This document shows positions 1 through 8,495 of a DNA stretch of 64,000 nt, piece by piece. This stretch comes from Selenomonadaceae bacterium (GTDB taxonomy: Bacteria > Bacillota > Negativicutes > Selenomonadales > Selenomonadaceae). Within the stretch, counting starts at the first letter, position 1, and every line of letters starts with the position of its first letter. The notes below the pieces were generated by a model. The model saw only the letters and a list, made by a program, of their open reading frames with translations. It searched no databases and was not told the origin of the DNA. The stretch spans positions 18,488 through 82,487 of the forward strand of contig JAFWFO010000061.1 in NCBI GenBank assembly GCA_017515635.1. The letters run 5' to 3'. A program made the translations under genes and the position numbers.

Positions 1-999
1 CGAATTGACGGGCATTTGCAGGAACTTCATTCGCCGTTGCCGATAACTTTGGCGGATTCGCTCACGTCACGAATAAAAATTTTGGCGCGCATGGACACGA
101 CGGCCGCATTCCTGCCGCTGGACGGCTCAATTCAATTCGACAACGTTGAAATGCGCGTGGCGTCGATGCCTTCGGACGGCGCGGACAGTTTGACGATTCG
201 ATTGCTGGACACGTCGACGAACCTGCACAACTTGAGCGAACTGGGATTCACGTCAACGAACGAAAAAATTTTTCGGCAGATGATAAATTCGGCGTCGGGC
301 ATGATAATTTTGACGGGGCCAATGAATTCGGGCAAGTCAACGACACTTTACGCCGCGTTGCGCGAATTAAATCGGCCGTCGCGTTCGATAATGACGCTGG
401 AAGATCCAATCGAACAACACGTTAAAGGAATTTCTCAAGTTCAAGTCCATGAAAAAACCGGCTTGACGTTCGCGGCGGGCTTGCGGGCGATGTTGCGCAT
501 GGACTGCAACGTTTTGATGGTCGGTGAAGCTCGCGACGCTGAAACTTCCAAAATCGCGGTACGTGCGGCGTTGACGGGGCATTTACTTTTCACCACGCTC
601 CACGCGAACGATTCTTGCAGTGCGGTTTTTCGTCTGCTGGAAATGGGCGTTGAACCTTATCTTTTGTCCGCGACATTGAACGGCGTTGTTGCTCAACGTT
701 TGGTAAGGAAACTTTGCCCGCACTGCAAACAGATTCGCGAAGACGGAACTTTTTCGGCGGTCGGTTGTGAACATTGTCGCTCGACGGGTTACAGCGGACG
801 GCTTGCGCTCCATGAAATTTTTCGCGTCGATAAAAATCTGCGCAGTCTGATTTTGAACAGTCGCGACCTTGACGAAATTCGGACGGCGGCGATTGAACAC
901 GGCTTGAAAACTTTGGCGGACGATGCTCGCGAAAAAATCCGCGCAGGTTTGACGACGACTGACGAAATTCGCCGCGTCTTGGGAGAAGATTTTGTTTAA
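1..999 (+). CDS. GspE/PilB-family secretion or pilus assembly ATPase, 5' end outside window
   Basis: This is the C-terminal part of a hexameric cytoplasmic ATPase that powers type II secretion or type IV pilus extension. The frame is open from base 1 and the first codons read RIDGHLQE, which is the usual N-terminal-domain sequence, so the gene starts upstream and the TTG at 16 is not the start. Visible motifs are the Walker A GPMNSGKST near residue 106, an Asp box (TLEDPIEQ), a Walker B/His box (VLMVGEARD, then TGHLLFTTLHAND), and the tetracysteine zinc site CPHC...CEHC. The Walker A carries Asn-Ser where Thr-Gly is usual. No other pilus or secretion genes lie in the window; the rest of the operon is presumably upstream. 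Which of the two systems it serves cannot be decided here. Confidence 0.9.
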   Translation, partial: RIDGHLQELHSPLPITLADSLTSRIKILARMDTTAAFLPLDGSIQFDNVEMRVASMPSDGADSLTIRLLDTSTNLHNLSELGFTSTNEKIFRQMINSASGMIILTGPMNSGKSTTLYAALRELNRPSRSIMTLEDPIEQHVKGISQVQVHEKTGLTFAAGLRAMLRMDCNVLMVGEARDAETSKIAVRAALTGHLLFTTLHANDSCSAVFRLLEMGVEPYLLSATLNGVVAQRLVRKLCPHCKQIREDGTFSAVGCEHCRSTGYSGRLALHEIFRVDKNLRSLILNSRDLDEIRTAAIEHGLKTLADDAREKIRAGLTTTDEIRRVLGEDFV

Positions 1000-1016
1000 C
1001 GAAGGGAGTTTTAATC

Positions 1017-1223
1017 ATGCTTAATTACAAAAGAAACGGTTACACACTGAAAAACCCGCCGAAAAATCCTTGCAACGCCGAAAGAATGAGAAAACTTTTG
1101 CACGAAATTGGCGAAGAAGCAAAACGCAACGGCACGTCAGAAATGACACTCGAAGAAATCAACGCCGAAATTTACGCGGCACGTCGTGAAATGGAAGCAC
1201 GGGAGGCACAGTCTCGCCAATGA
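1017..1223 (+). CDS. Antitoxin of a PIN-type toxin-antitoxin pair
   Basis: A 68-residue charged protein whose second half (EMTLEEINAEIYAARRE) resembles the helical toxin-wrapping tail seen in many small type II antitoxins. It starts at an ATG with GGGAG upstream and ends inside the start of the following PIN gene (ATGA overlap), the usual coupled antitoxin-toxin order. Its likely job is to neutralise the PIN ribonuclease and repress the shared promoter. No DNA-binding fold is evident by eye in the N-terminal half, so the family assignment rests on context and the tail motif. Confidence 0.72.
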   Translation: MLNYKRNGYTLKNPPKNPCNAERMRKLLHEIGEEAKRNGTSEMTLEEINAEIYAARREMEAREAQSRQ

Positions 1224-1636
1224 ATTTTCATGTTGTCATTGACACGAATGTCATCATTTCCGCAATGCTCAAGCCGACTTCTATTCCCGGAAAAATTATT
1301 GATTACGTCGCAGACGGCAAAATCATTCCACTGTTCGATAGCGAAACTTTTGCGGAATATGAAAACGTCGTCAATCGTCCTAAATTTAAATTTTCGCAAG
1401 TGCGGATTGGAGAAATTTTGCGCGGCATCATTGAACGCGGACAATTCGTTGAAGCGAAAGATTTTGAAGAGGAATTTCCCGACCCGAAAGACAAAATTTT
1501 TTATTGCGTGCTCATGACGGCGCGGGAAGATGTCGACGCTTATCTTGTGACAGGAAATTTAAAACACTTCCCGAAAAAACTTTACATTGTGACACCGCGT
1601 GAACTACTCGACATTTTGGAAAGCGACGGTGATTGA
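1220..1636 (+). CDS. PIN-domain toxin (putative endoribonuclease, TIGR00305/COG1569-like)
   Basis: A 138-residue single PIN domain. The acidic metal-binding residues are recognisable: VVIDTNVIISAML at the N-terminus (first Asp), a central Glu in SETFAEYENV, and the distal DVDAYLVTGNLKHF segment typical of the family that ends in LVTPREFL-like sequence (here IVTPRELLDIL). PIN toxins cut RNA and are held inactive by the cognate antitoxin, which overlaps it by 4 bases. The protein is full length. It lies between the secretion ATPase and surface-glycan genes, a common place for small TA modules. Confidence 0.85.
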   Translation: MNFHVVIDTNVIISAMLKPTSIPGKIIDYVADGKIIPLFDSETFAEYENVVNRPKFKFSQVRIGEILRGIIERGQFVEAKDFEEEFPDPKDKIFYCVLMTAREDVDAYLVTGNLKHFPKKLYIVTPRELLDILESDGD

Positions 1637-2319
1637 ATTTGGACGATAAAAAAATTGCGTTCATCACCTGCACGAACAGCGATTGGTGGTATGACGAATG
1701 CCGTTTGTATTTGGAGCATTTGAAAATTCCCGACGGCATGACGGCCGAATTTTTTGCGATTCGTGACGCGAAGTCGATGACCGAAGGTTATAACCGCGCA
1801 ATGAAAAATTCCGACGCGAAGTATAAAATTTATCTGCACCATGATACTTTCGTCGTGAACAAAAATTTGATTGCCGACTTGCTGAAAATTTTTGCGGATA
1901 AGTCAATCGGCGTTGTCGGAGTTATCGGCTGTCGAAATTTACCCGAAACGGGCGTGTGGTGGGACGGCATGAGAACTTACGGCAGAGTTTTGCACGCGTG
2001 CGAACCCGAAAGCGTCGTTGATTCGCATTGCGACGAACCTGACGGCGATTATCAAGAAGTCGAGTCGGTTGACGGCTTATTTTTGGCAACGCAGTATGAT
2101 TTGCCGTGGCGCGAAGATTTATTCGACGGCTGGCACATGTATGACGCCTCACTTTGCAAGGAGATGAGCCGCGCAGGTTATCGCGTGGTCGTGCCGAATC
2201 AGTCGGCGGATTTTTGGTGCATTCACTGCCCGAAAGAAAAGCCGCTTGATCCGAAATATCGCCGCTACCAAAAAATTTTCGTGCGCGAATACGGCGCGGA
2301 ATTAAATCCTGAGGTGTGA
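1633..2319 (+). CDS. StrF-like family 2 glycosyltransferase
   Basis: About 228 residues. The opening KKIAFITCTNSDWWYDEC, the segment EGYNRAMKNSDAKYKIYLHHDTFV and the later GVVGVIGCR resemble the Glyco_tranf_2_5 (StrF) family, GT-A-fold enzymes in which the Asp of HHD/HQD takes the place of the DXD metal site. The substrate is unknown. The annotated start is a TTG overlapping the PIN stop; a second TTG two codons later is equally possible, and neither has a strong ribosome site, so translational coupling is likely. The next gene begins 2 bases after the stop. Together with that methyltransferase-like neighbour it probably modifies a surface glycan or glycoprotein such as flagellin; that role is inferred. 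Confidence 0.7.
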   Translation: MNLDDKKIAFITCTNSDWWYDECRLYLEHLKIPDGMTAEFFAIRDAKSMTEGYNRAMKNSDAKYKIYLHHDTFVVNKNLIADLLKIFADKSIGVVGVIGCRNLPETGVWWDGMRTYGRVLHACEPESVVDSHCDEPDGDYQEVESVDGLFLATQYDLPWREDLFDGWHMYDASLCKEMSRAGYRVVVPNQSADFWCIHCPKEKPLDPKYRRYQKIFVREYGAELNPEV

Positions 2320-2320
2320 C

Positions 2321-3211
2321 GTGGAGGACATTAAACCGAGCTTGACGAATTTTATTTCCGGCGAAGATTTTTTTCAAAGAATTTTGGTTGTCGAGAGCGC
2401 GGCTTATCTTGAACCGTTGCGCGAAAAATTTCCGACGGCTGAAATTTTTTTTGTCACCGCCAACGAAGACGACGCCGAAAAATTTCCCGACGCGAAAACT
2501 TTTCTGCTTGATTACCGCGAAGAACGTTTGCCGTTCGACGAAGAATTTTTCGACGCGATTATCGGCGATTTGACTTTGGAAGTCGTCACGAATCCGCAGG
2601 ACATTGCGGCGGGCTTTTCGACGTTCCTCAAGCAAACGGGCTGTTGGCTGACGAGTTTCCGCAACATTCGCCACTGGAAAATTTTGGAAAAATTAATGCG
2701 CGGCGCGTTCGGCGGAATTGTTTCGAGACTTTACACGCGCACGGAATTTGAGCGGCTTTTGTATGCGTCGTTTTATAAGGACGTACAACTTTTGCCGCTG
2801 AAAAAAAAATCGCCGCCCGAACTTTTGGAGCGACTGATTGATTGCGGCTTTGATAATTTCGATGACGATTTGCAGACGGAATTTTGGCTTGTCAAGGCGT
2901 GGCGGTCAATGCCGGAACTTGCGCTGTTAAAATCCATGTTCACGCCCGAAATCCGCGCAGAGTTGTCGCGAATCCTTCACCGAATCGAATACGACGTTGC
3001 GACGGCTGCCGGCGTTAAAAATTTTTGGGAGCTGTTCGACGCGGAAAATATTTTTGTCGACTACGCGGCGGCTTTTATTCGATCGGTTGTCGTTCACCGC
3101 GAAAATTTTTTTGCCAACATGAAAAAGTTTTCGTCCCGCGCAGAGCTTGACGCGATTATCGACGAATGCGAATCGCTTTACGACTTCGACACGGGCAACC
3201 GCCTGCTGTAA
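2321..3211 (+). CDS. SAM-dependent methyltransferase-like protein
   Basis: A 296-residue protein starting at GTG with GAGGTG just upstream, directly after the glycosyltransferase. The first half reads like a Rossmann methyltransferase core: an ILVVESAAYLEPLREKFP strand-helix, a predicted acidic cofactor residue, then FDAIIGDLTLEVVTNPQDI and FLKQTGCWLTSFRNIRHW, where class I enzymes have the DxIxxxDVLEH and G-G-W-L-L-I elements. The glycine-rich motif I is poorly kept (no clear GxGxG), so activity is uncertain. The second half (about residues 190-296) is helical and unassigned. Such proteins often sit beside glycosyltransferases in surface-glycan loci. Confidence 0.55.
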   Translation: MEDIKPSLTNFISGEDFFQRILVVESAAYLEPLREKFPTAEIFFVTANEDDAEKFPDAKTFLLDYREERLPFDEEFFDAIIGDLTLEVVTNPQDIAAGFSTFLKQTGCWLTSFRNIRHWKILEKLMRGAFGGIVSRLYTRTEFERLLYASFYKDVQLLPLKKKSPPELLERLIDCGFDNFDDDLQTEFWLVKAWRSMPELALLKSMFTPEIRAELSRILHRIEYDVATAAGVKNFWELFDAENIFVDYAAAFIRSVVVHRENFFANMKKFSSRAELDAIIDECESLYDFDTGNRLL

Positions 3212-3213
3212 CA

Positions 3214-3254
3214 AAAAATTCCTCGGCGTCGAGATGAGCACCGAGGATTTTTTT
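3214..3254. terminator. Bidirectional hairpin terminator
   Basis: A-run, stem CCTCGG...CCGAGG, then a T-run of seven, between two convergent genes. The flanking A and T tracts let it serve both strands. Confidence 0.85.
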
Positions 3255-3270
3255 CGTCGTCAATGAAATT

Positions 3271-4395
3271 TTATTTGCCGAAAGCCGCCGCGACTTTGAC
3301 GAGTTCTTTGCGAATCAAAATGTGTTGAGGACAGACTTTTTCGCACGCGCCGCATTTAATGCACTTGCTTGCGTATTCCTTGCCGTGCATTTCGACAAGC
3401 CATAAATACTGACGATCCGACAATTTTTTCTTGCCGTAAAGCGTCAGCGCGTTCATTGCCGTGAACGAACCCGAAATGCCGATGTTGTTCGGACAAACTT
3501 TCGCGCAATAATTGCAGGTCGTGCATGGGACAATCGGAATTCCCGACAAAACTTTTCGCGCTTCGGTAACGGTTGCTTGTTCCGCGTCGCCAAGCTTTTG
3601 GAAATTTTCCATGTAAGCGACGTTGTCTTTCATCTGGTCAAGCGTGCTCATGCCGGACAAAACGGTTATCACGCCGTCGAGACTTGCCGCGAACCGAATC
3701 GCCCACGACGCCACGGAAGTTTCGGGATTGGCGCGCTTGAAAATTTCTGCGACCTGTTCGGGAGGATTCGCCAACATGCCGCCTTTAATCGGTTCCATGA
3801 TGATAATCGGCTTGCCGTGCTTGCGTGCAACTTCGTAACAGCCGCGTGACTGAATTGCGGGATTTTCCCAGTCAGCCCAGTTGATTTGCAGTTGAACGAA
3901 TTCCGCTTCGGGGTGCCGCGTCAAAATTTCGTCGAGAACATCGGGCTTGTCGTGGAAGGAAAAGCCGACATGTTTAATCAAACCTTCGCGCTTCTTCTCA
4001 AAGACAAAATCCCACATTTTGAACCGTTCAAAAAATTCCGTGCGCGTCTCGCCCAAATTGTGCAACAGGTAAAAATCAAAGTAACCTGCGCCCGTCTGCT
4101 TGAGCGACGTTTCAAATTGCGCGATTGCGTCTTCACGAGTTTTGCATTGAATCCACGCGGCATTTTTCGTCGCCAACGTGAATTTTTCACGCGGATAACG
4201 TTCGACCAACGCTTGACGAATTGCGTCCTCGCTGCCGGGATAAGCCCACGCCGTGTCAAAATACGTGAAGCCCTTCGACAAAAACAGATCAACCATTTGT
4301 TTGACTTGCTCAATGTCAATGGTTTCGTCTTCGAGTTTGGGCAAGCGCATCAAGCCGAAGCCGAGTTTTTTAATTTCTTCGCCGAGATAACTCAC
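3271..4395 (-). CDS. Aldo/keto reductase with C-terminal 2x[4Fe-4S] ferredoxin domain
   Basis: 374 residues in two parts. The first 280 or so form an aldo/keto reductase TIM barrel: GFGLMRLP, the catalytic Asp/Tyr region FDTAWAYPGSE, Lys in LATKNA and His in YLLHNL. The tail has two cysteine clusters, CTTCNYCAKVC and CIKCGACEKVC, typical of ferredoxin-like iron-sulfur domains. Proteins of this architecture are frequent in strict anaerobes and reduce unknown carbonyl substrates with NAD(P)H or ferredoxin. The start is a GTG preceded by a near-perfect AGGAGG. It is the last gene of a minus-strand group with the ABC-F-like and chorismate mutase genes. Confidence 0.9.
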   Translation of the reverse strand: MSYLGEEIKKLGFGLMRLPKLEDETIDIEQVKQMVDLFLSKGFTYFDTAWAYPGSEDAIRQALVERYPREKFTLATKNAAWIQCKTREDAIAQFETSLKQTGAGYFDFYLLHNLGETRTEFFERFKMWDFVFEKKREGLIKHVGFSFHDKPDVLDEILTRHPEAEFVQLQINWADWENPAIQSRGCYEVARKHGKPIIIMEPIKGGMLANPPEQVAEIFKRANPETSVASWAIRFAASLDGVITVLSGMSTLDQMKDNVAYMENFQKLGDAEQATVTEARKVLSGIPIVPCTTCNYCAKVCPNNIGISGSFTAMNALTLYGKKKLSDRQYLWLVEMHGKEYASKCIKCGACEKVCPQHILIRKELVKVAAAFGK

Positions 4396-4451
4396 GTTAA
4401 AACCTCCTCCGAAAAATTTTCATACGCTTGAAAGATTTTAACAGCTGAAGT

Positions 4452-4820
4452 TCAGTCACGGTCAAGGTCGAGACGCAAATTTTTCGCGCCTTCCAAATAC
4501 ACGTGACGGACTTCATTTTGTTTCTTGTCAACGTCCGCCAAAATCAAAACGCGAATGCACATTGGCAACGAATTTTCTATCGCCGGCTCTCGCGTATCAA
4601 ACAGCGGTATCAAACGCAATGCGGGAAATTGTCGCACGCCGAAAGTCGGAAAACCGTCCGTCAAGTCTTCCGTCGTGGAAAAAATTATTGCGCCAACGTC
4701 TTCCGGTCTCACTTCGTTTCTCGATAAAATTTTCGTGACGAGTTCCAATGCCGCCTGCCAAATTTTTTCGCGGGAATTTTCGTCGACCGTTATTGCGCCG
4801 CGAATTCCTCGCAATGCCAT
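4452..4820 (-). CDS. aroH: Monofunctional chorismate mutase, AroH type
   Basis: A 122-residue enzyme converting chorismate to prephenate for Phe and Tyr synthesis. It follows the Bacillus AroH pattern along its whole length: LRGIRGAITV with the N-terminal catalytic Arg, EDVGAIIFSTTEDL, the active-site Glu before MCIRVLI with its Arg, and HVYLEGAKNLR with the Tyr and Arg near the C-terminus. It starts at ATG with GGAG upstream, 17 bases after the ABC-F-like gene, and probably shares its transcript. aroA, another shikimate-pathway gene, is elsewhere in this window. Confidence 0.92.
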   Translation of the reverse strand: MALRGIRGAITVDENSREKIWQAALELVTKILSRNEVRPEDVGAIIFSTTEDLTDGFPTFGVRQFPALRLIPLFDTREPAIENSLPMCIRVLILADVDKKQNEVRHVYLEGAKNLRLDLDRD

Positions 4821-4837
4821 AAAACCAACTCCTTGCC

Positions 4838-5908
4838 TTAAAGTTTGTACTTATCTTTTATCTGCAACTTAACAGTTTCGTTCGCCAAAAATTCTTCGTA
4901 AGTGGCGATTCGGTCAACTGTACCTTGCGGCGCGATGTCCATGATTCGATTCGCTATCGCCTCGACGAAAGCGCGATCTTCGTCGACGAAAACAATCGTG
5001 CCGGGGAATTCGACCAAACTTTTTTCGAGTGCCTCAATCGTCGGCAAGTCAAGGCAAGCCGTCGGATTGTCAAGCAACAAAAAATTCGCCGTGCCGAGTT
5101 CCAACTTGTCGAGTTCAGCTTTTGCCGCCGCCGGTGAATAAACTCGCGGCATGTAGAAAACTTTCACGCCGTTGGAAAATTTTGCTTGTCCGCGCTGACA
5201 ACCGCCCGTTTCGTCGCCGTCGGAGGCAATCGCCAAAGCTTTAAGCAGTTTCGATTTGCCGAGTTCATTTCGTCCGACAAACGCAACTTTTTGCCCTTGC
5301 CTGAGCGTGAAACTCACGTCCGAAAACAGCGGTTCACCGTCGCGATTTTTTAGCAGATTTTCCGCTTGCAAAACAATCGGCACCGCGCCCGAAGGAGTTT
5401 TCGGCAAAAGTTCCGCGCAGTTTATCGTTACGGGATCGGCTTGATTCATTCCCAGCTGAATCATTCGCGAACAGGTTTGGCGCAAAAAATATCTGTCGCT
5501 ACTGACAATTATCGTCGTCAATTTCGCGTGTTCGTTCAGGAAATTTATCAGCCACTCGATGCCGTCCGTTTCCAAATTTTTCGTCGGCTCGTCAAGGAGC
5601 AAAATTATTTCGTCGTCTTTGAGTCCTCGCAGTGCCCGCTTGAGTTTTTCGACCGCCGACATTTCTGCCTTGCGCAAGTCCGAAAAATCCGCGTAGACAC
5701 TGCCGTTAATCGTGAGCACTTCGCCGGAAATTTCGATTCCGCCCGCCGTTGAAGGGACGCGCCCCGACATGATGTCCAAAAGCGTCGATTTGCCCGAACC
5801 TTCGCCGCCGATTATGCCGACTTTTTCGCCACGAGAAATTTGGGCGTTGAGTCCCGAAAAAATTTCGCGCTTGCCAAGCTTGAGTTCCAGATCATTTATT
5901 CGTATCAA
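4838..5908 (-). CDS. Shortened, degenerate ABC-F-type ATPase
   Basis: 356 residues with two ABC-like nucleotide-binding domains, against roughly 500-650 for normal ABC-F translation factors. Domain 1 has a good Walker A (GGEGSGKS, residues 34-41) and Walker B (ILLLDEPT, about 102-109), but only about 60 residues separate them and there is no LSGGQ signature. Domain 2 has an altered Walker A (GRNELGKSK) and a Walker B ending LLLDNPT, so the catalytic Glu is Asn; again no signature is seen. The interdomain linker is short. It could be a reduced regulator that still binds ATP, or a decaying gene. The start is TTG with GGAG upstream. It heads the minus-strand group with aroH and the aldo/keto reductase. 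Confidence 0.75.
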   Translation of the reverse strand: MIRINDLELKLGKREIFSGLNAQISRGEKVGIIGGEGSGKSTLLDIMSGRVPSTAGGIEISGEVLTINGSVYADFSDLRKAEMSAVEKLKRALRGLKDDEIILLLDEPTKNLETDGIEWLINFLNEHAKLTTIIVSSDRYFLRQTCSRMIQLGMNQADPVTINCAELLPKTPSGAVPIVLQAENLLKNRDGEPLFSDVSFTLRQGQKVAFVGRNELGKSKLLKALAIASDGDETGGCQRGQAKFSNGVKVFYMPRVYSPAAAKAELDKLELGTANFLLLDNPTACLDLPTIEALEKSLVEFPGTIVFVDEDRAFVEAIANRIMDIAPQGTVDRIATYEEFLANETVKLQIKDKYKL

Positions 5909-6016
5909 AATTTTTTCACTCCTTTTGTCGAAGGATATAACAACGCTTTGTCGCTGTCAACGTGCGTGAAAAACTTCATTGTTGCAAAAAAATTTTCTGT
6001 GTCGTAAAAATTTTTT

Positions 6017-6045
6017 TTGCCGCAATCTAAATTTTGTGGTAAAAT
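6017..6045 (+). promoter_or_regulatory. Promoter for the YitT-family gene
   Basis: TTGCCG (6017-6022), 17-base spacer, TAAAAT (6040-6045), preceded by TGTGG. It lies just upstream of a strong ribosome site (AAAGGAGGG). Confidence 0.7.
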
Positions 6046-6077
6046 TCCCTGTAATGAAAGGAGGGCAGACGCGCAAA

Positions 6078-7028
6078 ATGAGATTGACTTCAATCCTTGT
6101 CGAATTTAACCCGCTGAAGTATATCGGAATTTTAATCGGGTGCCTTATCGCCGCAAGTTCAATCAATTTGTTTGTCGTACCTAGCAGTTTGTTGACGGGC
6201 GGCGTCACGGGCATTGCGATTATTTTTTATTTTTTGGCGGGCTTGCCGATAGGATTGCAAACGCTGATTTACAATGTACCGCTGTTAATCGCGTCGTACA
6301 AACTTTTGGGCAAAAAATACACGCTCGACGTTGTAATCGGCACGATAATGTTTTCGTTCGCGCTGGACGTAACAAAATTTCTTAACGGCATGTTGCCCGT
6401 TGATGAAATGATGCTTGCGTCGATTTACGGCGGAATTTTTAACGGCATCGGTTACGGCATAGTTTTTCGCATGAACGGTTCGACGGGCGGATTCGACATT
6501 CTCGGCGCGATTTTTAAAAAGTATTATTCGATGGAAATCGGCTCGGTCATCTTCGGCTTTAACTGTTTAATCGTCGCAATCGCGGGCGCGCTCTTCAGTA
6601 TTCAAGGCGCAATGTTTACGCTGATTTGCATGTACGTCACGTCGCAAATGACTAATAAAGTTATCGACGGCTTCAACCAGCGCAAGGCGATTTTGATTAT
6701 CTCGGACAAAGCCAAAGACATTGCCGACGGGATTATTACCGACATCGGGCGCGGCGTCACTTTTCTCAACGGCGAAGGCGCATACACGGGCGAGCCGAAA
6801 AAAATTGTTATGGTCGTCGTGAGCATGACGCAAATTGCCAAAATAAAAATTATCGCCAACACAGTTGACAAAGGTGCGTTTATGCTGATACTTTCGGCAA
6901 GCGAAGTCATGGGACGCGGATTTACCAGCCCGTCGCGGCAAAATGTCAAGTTCCGAAGGGGCAACGCGATTAATCCCGAAATTGAGCAACGGATTCAAGA
7001 CGCTCTTGCTCGCAAAGCAGAGGACTGA
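6078..7028 (+). CDS. YitT-family membrane protein (DUF161 plus DUF2179)
   Basis: 316 residues. The ATG at 6078 is chosen because AAAGGAGGG lies 12 bases upstream, just after the promoter, although the frame stays open further 5'. The N-terminal two thirds hold about five or six hydrophobic segments with family signatures (LLTGGVTGIAIIFYFLAGLPIG; FRMNGSTGGFDILGAIFKKY). The C-terminal domain from about residue 215 is soluble and matches DUF2179 (GVTFLNGEGAYTGEPKKIVMVVV). Function is not established for this widespread Firmicutes family, and no transport substrate can be named. It appears to be monocistronic. Confidence 0.88.
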   Translation: MRLTSILVEFNPLKYIGILIGCLIAASSINLFVVPSSLLTGGVTGIAIIFYFLAGLPIGLQTLIYNVPLLIASYKLLGKKYTLDVVIGTIMFSFALDVTKFLNGMLPVDEMMLASIYGGIFNGIGYGIVFRMNGSTGGFDILGAIFKKYYSMEIGSVIFGFNCLIVAIAGALFSIQGAMFTLICMYVTSQMTNKVIDGFNQRKAILIISDKAKDIADGIITDIGRGVTFLNGEGAYTGEPKKIVMVVVSMTQIAKIKIIANTVDKGAFMLILSASEVMGRGFTSPSRQNVKFRRGNAINPEIEQRIQDALARKAED

Positions 7029-7033
7029 ACTGC

Positions 7034-7083
7034 AATTAGGAATTAAGTTTTCCCTGACACCTGACCACTAACACCTGACACCT
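7034..7083. repeat. Heptamer tandem repeat, intergenic
   Basis: Two units AATTAGG/AATTAAG followed, after a short gap, by four 7-base units: CCTGACA, CCTGACC, ACTAACA, CCTGACA and a partial CCT. One of several intergenic arrays with a 7-base period in the window. Confidence 0.75.
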
Positions 7084-7275
7084 AAAAAAATTATCGTCAA
7101 CGCGGCAGACAAACCAATTTCAATCAAGCAACGCACAATATTGTTCCGCAACGACGAAGAAAATAAAAAAATCCACGATAAAGGAGGCGTTTACAAAAAT
7201 ACCTGTAGCGTTACCATAAACAGGGAGACGGTCGCCCGACAAAAAATCTACACAGACCGAGAGAGGAAAATTTTT

Positions 7276-7983
7276 ATGGAACTTACTTACTTGTACAACA
7301 GCGGCTTCATGGTTCGCGACGAAAAAATTTTGGTGGTGTTCGACGATTACGAAGATCCTGCAAACGCAGTCGACATTGCCTATGACCAAAACGATTTCGA
7401 CAGACTTTATGTCCTCGTCACGCACGCGCATTTCGATCACTTCGGCACGCGCATTCGGGCTTACGCGCCCAAAACAACGCGCTATATTTTCTCCAGCGAC
7501 ATCAAGCACACCAAGCGCGTCAAAATTTTCCCGACGAACAAAATCACCTACATCAAACGTTACAGCAACTGGCAGGACGACATGATTAAAGTCACGTCGT
7601 TTGATTCGACGGACGTTGGAATTTCGTTCATGGTCGAATTTCCTTCCGGCAGAAAAGTTTTCCACGCGGGCGACTTCAACTGGTGGCATTGGGCGGACGA
7701 CACGCGGGAAAATCTTGAGCTGGCGGAAAAAATCTTTAAACGTCAGATGAAACGTCTTGACGGGCTTGAAGTGGACGCGGCATTTTTCCCGATTGACGGA
7801 CGACTCGGCGCGTCGCAGGAAATGGGCGCAATCGAATTCGTTCAACGCACTAAAGTTAAAAATTTCGTCGCAATGCACCGCGTCGACTTCCCGCAGTGGG
7901 AGCCGTCGCCCGCGTTCGTTCAGTTGTCGAAAAATGTTCCGACGTGGGCACCCGTCACGCCCGGCGAAAAACTAACAATCTGA
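7276..7983 (+). CDS. Metallo-beta-lactamase-fold hydrolase
   Basis: 235 residues. The ATG at 7276 is preceded by GAGAGGAAA; the frame is open upstream but lacks a better start. It opens with MELTYLYNSGFMV, like the UlaG/YtnP-type beta-lactamase fold, and has the metal motif THAHFDHFG (HxHxDH) near residue 52. Later metal-ligand candidates are VFHAGDFNWWHW and AMHRVDFPQW at the C-terminus. The enzyme probably hydrolyses a small ester, lactone or phosphodiester; the substrate is unknown. It is followed 24 bases later by greA on the same strand. Confidence 0.85.
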   Translation: MELTYLYNSGFMVRDEKILVVFDDYEDPANAVDIAYDQNDFDRLYVLVTHAHFDHFGTRIRAYAPKTTRYIFSSDIKHTKRVKIFPTNKITYIKRYSNWQDDMIKVTSFDSTDVGISFMVEFPSGRKVFHAGDFNWWHWADDTRENLELAEKIFKRQMKRLDGLEVDAAFFPIDGRLGASQEMGAIEFVQRTKVKNFVAMHRVDFPQWEPSPAFVQLSKNVPTWAPVTPGEKLTI

Positions 7984-8007
7984 CAAAGTTTCGAGAGGTT
8001 TTTACAC

Positions 8008-8481
8008 ATGGCAGAAAAAAAAATCATGCTCACTCAGGACGGCTACGACAAACTTGTCGAAAAGCTCGATTACCTGAAGAGCGTGCGCCGCATTGAAATT
8101 TCCGAACGTTTGAAGGCAGCCATTGCGCTCGGCGACTTAAGCGAAAACTCCGAGTACGACGACGCCAAAAACGAACAAGGCAAACTCGAAGGCGAAATTC
8201 AAGAACTCGAAAACAAACTTCGCAACAGCGAGATAATCAAGTCGACGGCCGCCGACACAGGCAAAATAACACTCGGCTCAACAGTCACCGTGACCGACGT
8301 GGAACTTGATTTGACGGATACTTATATGATTGTCGGCTCGACGGAAGCTGACCCCGACAACAATAAAATTTCTGACGAATCGCCGCTCGGTGCCGCGCTC
8401 ATCGACAAAGTTGAGGGGCAGACAGTTCAAGTGCACGCGCCGGCGGGTGTCATTGAGTTTAAGATTTTGGAAGTCAAATAA
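8008..8481 (+). CDS. greA: Transcription elongation factor GreA
   Basis: 157 residues, the normal length. GreA enters the RNA polymerase secondary channel and stimulates cleavage of backtracked transcripts. The N-terminal coiled coil carries the signature LGDLSENSEYDDAKNEQ, with the acidic tip residues that coordinate the catalytic Mg, and the C-terminal FKBP-like domain runs through ITLGSTVTV to SPLGAALIDK and the final IEFKILEVK. It starts at ATG with GAGAGG upstream and lies 14 bases from purD, probably in one transcript with the upstream hydrolase. Confidence 0.96.
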   Translation: MAEKKIMLTQDGYDKLVEKLDYLKSVRRIEISERLKAAIALGDLSENSEYDDAKNEQGKLEGEIQELENKLRNSEIIKSTAADTGKITLGSTVTVTDVELDLTDTYMIVGSTEADPDNNKISDESPLGAALIDKVEGQTVQVHAPAGVIEFKILEVK

Positions 8482-8495
8482 CGCGGAGGGTGCTC

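Noticed and set aside
5979..6077. A 33-codon N-terminal extension of the YitT protein.
   Set aside because: It would place the start upstream of the predicted promoter -10, and the strong AAAGGAGGG site fits the ATG at 6078.
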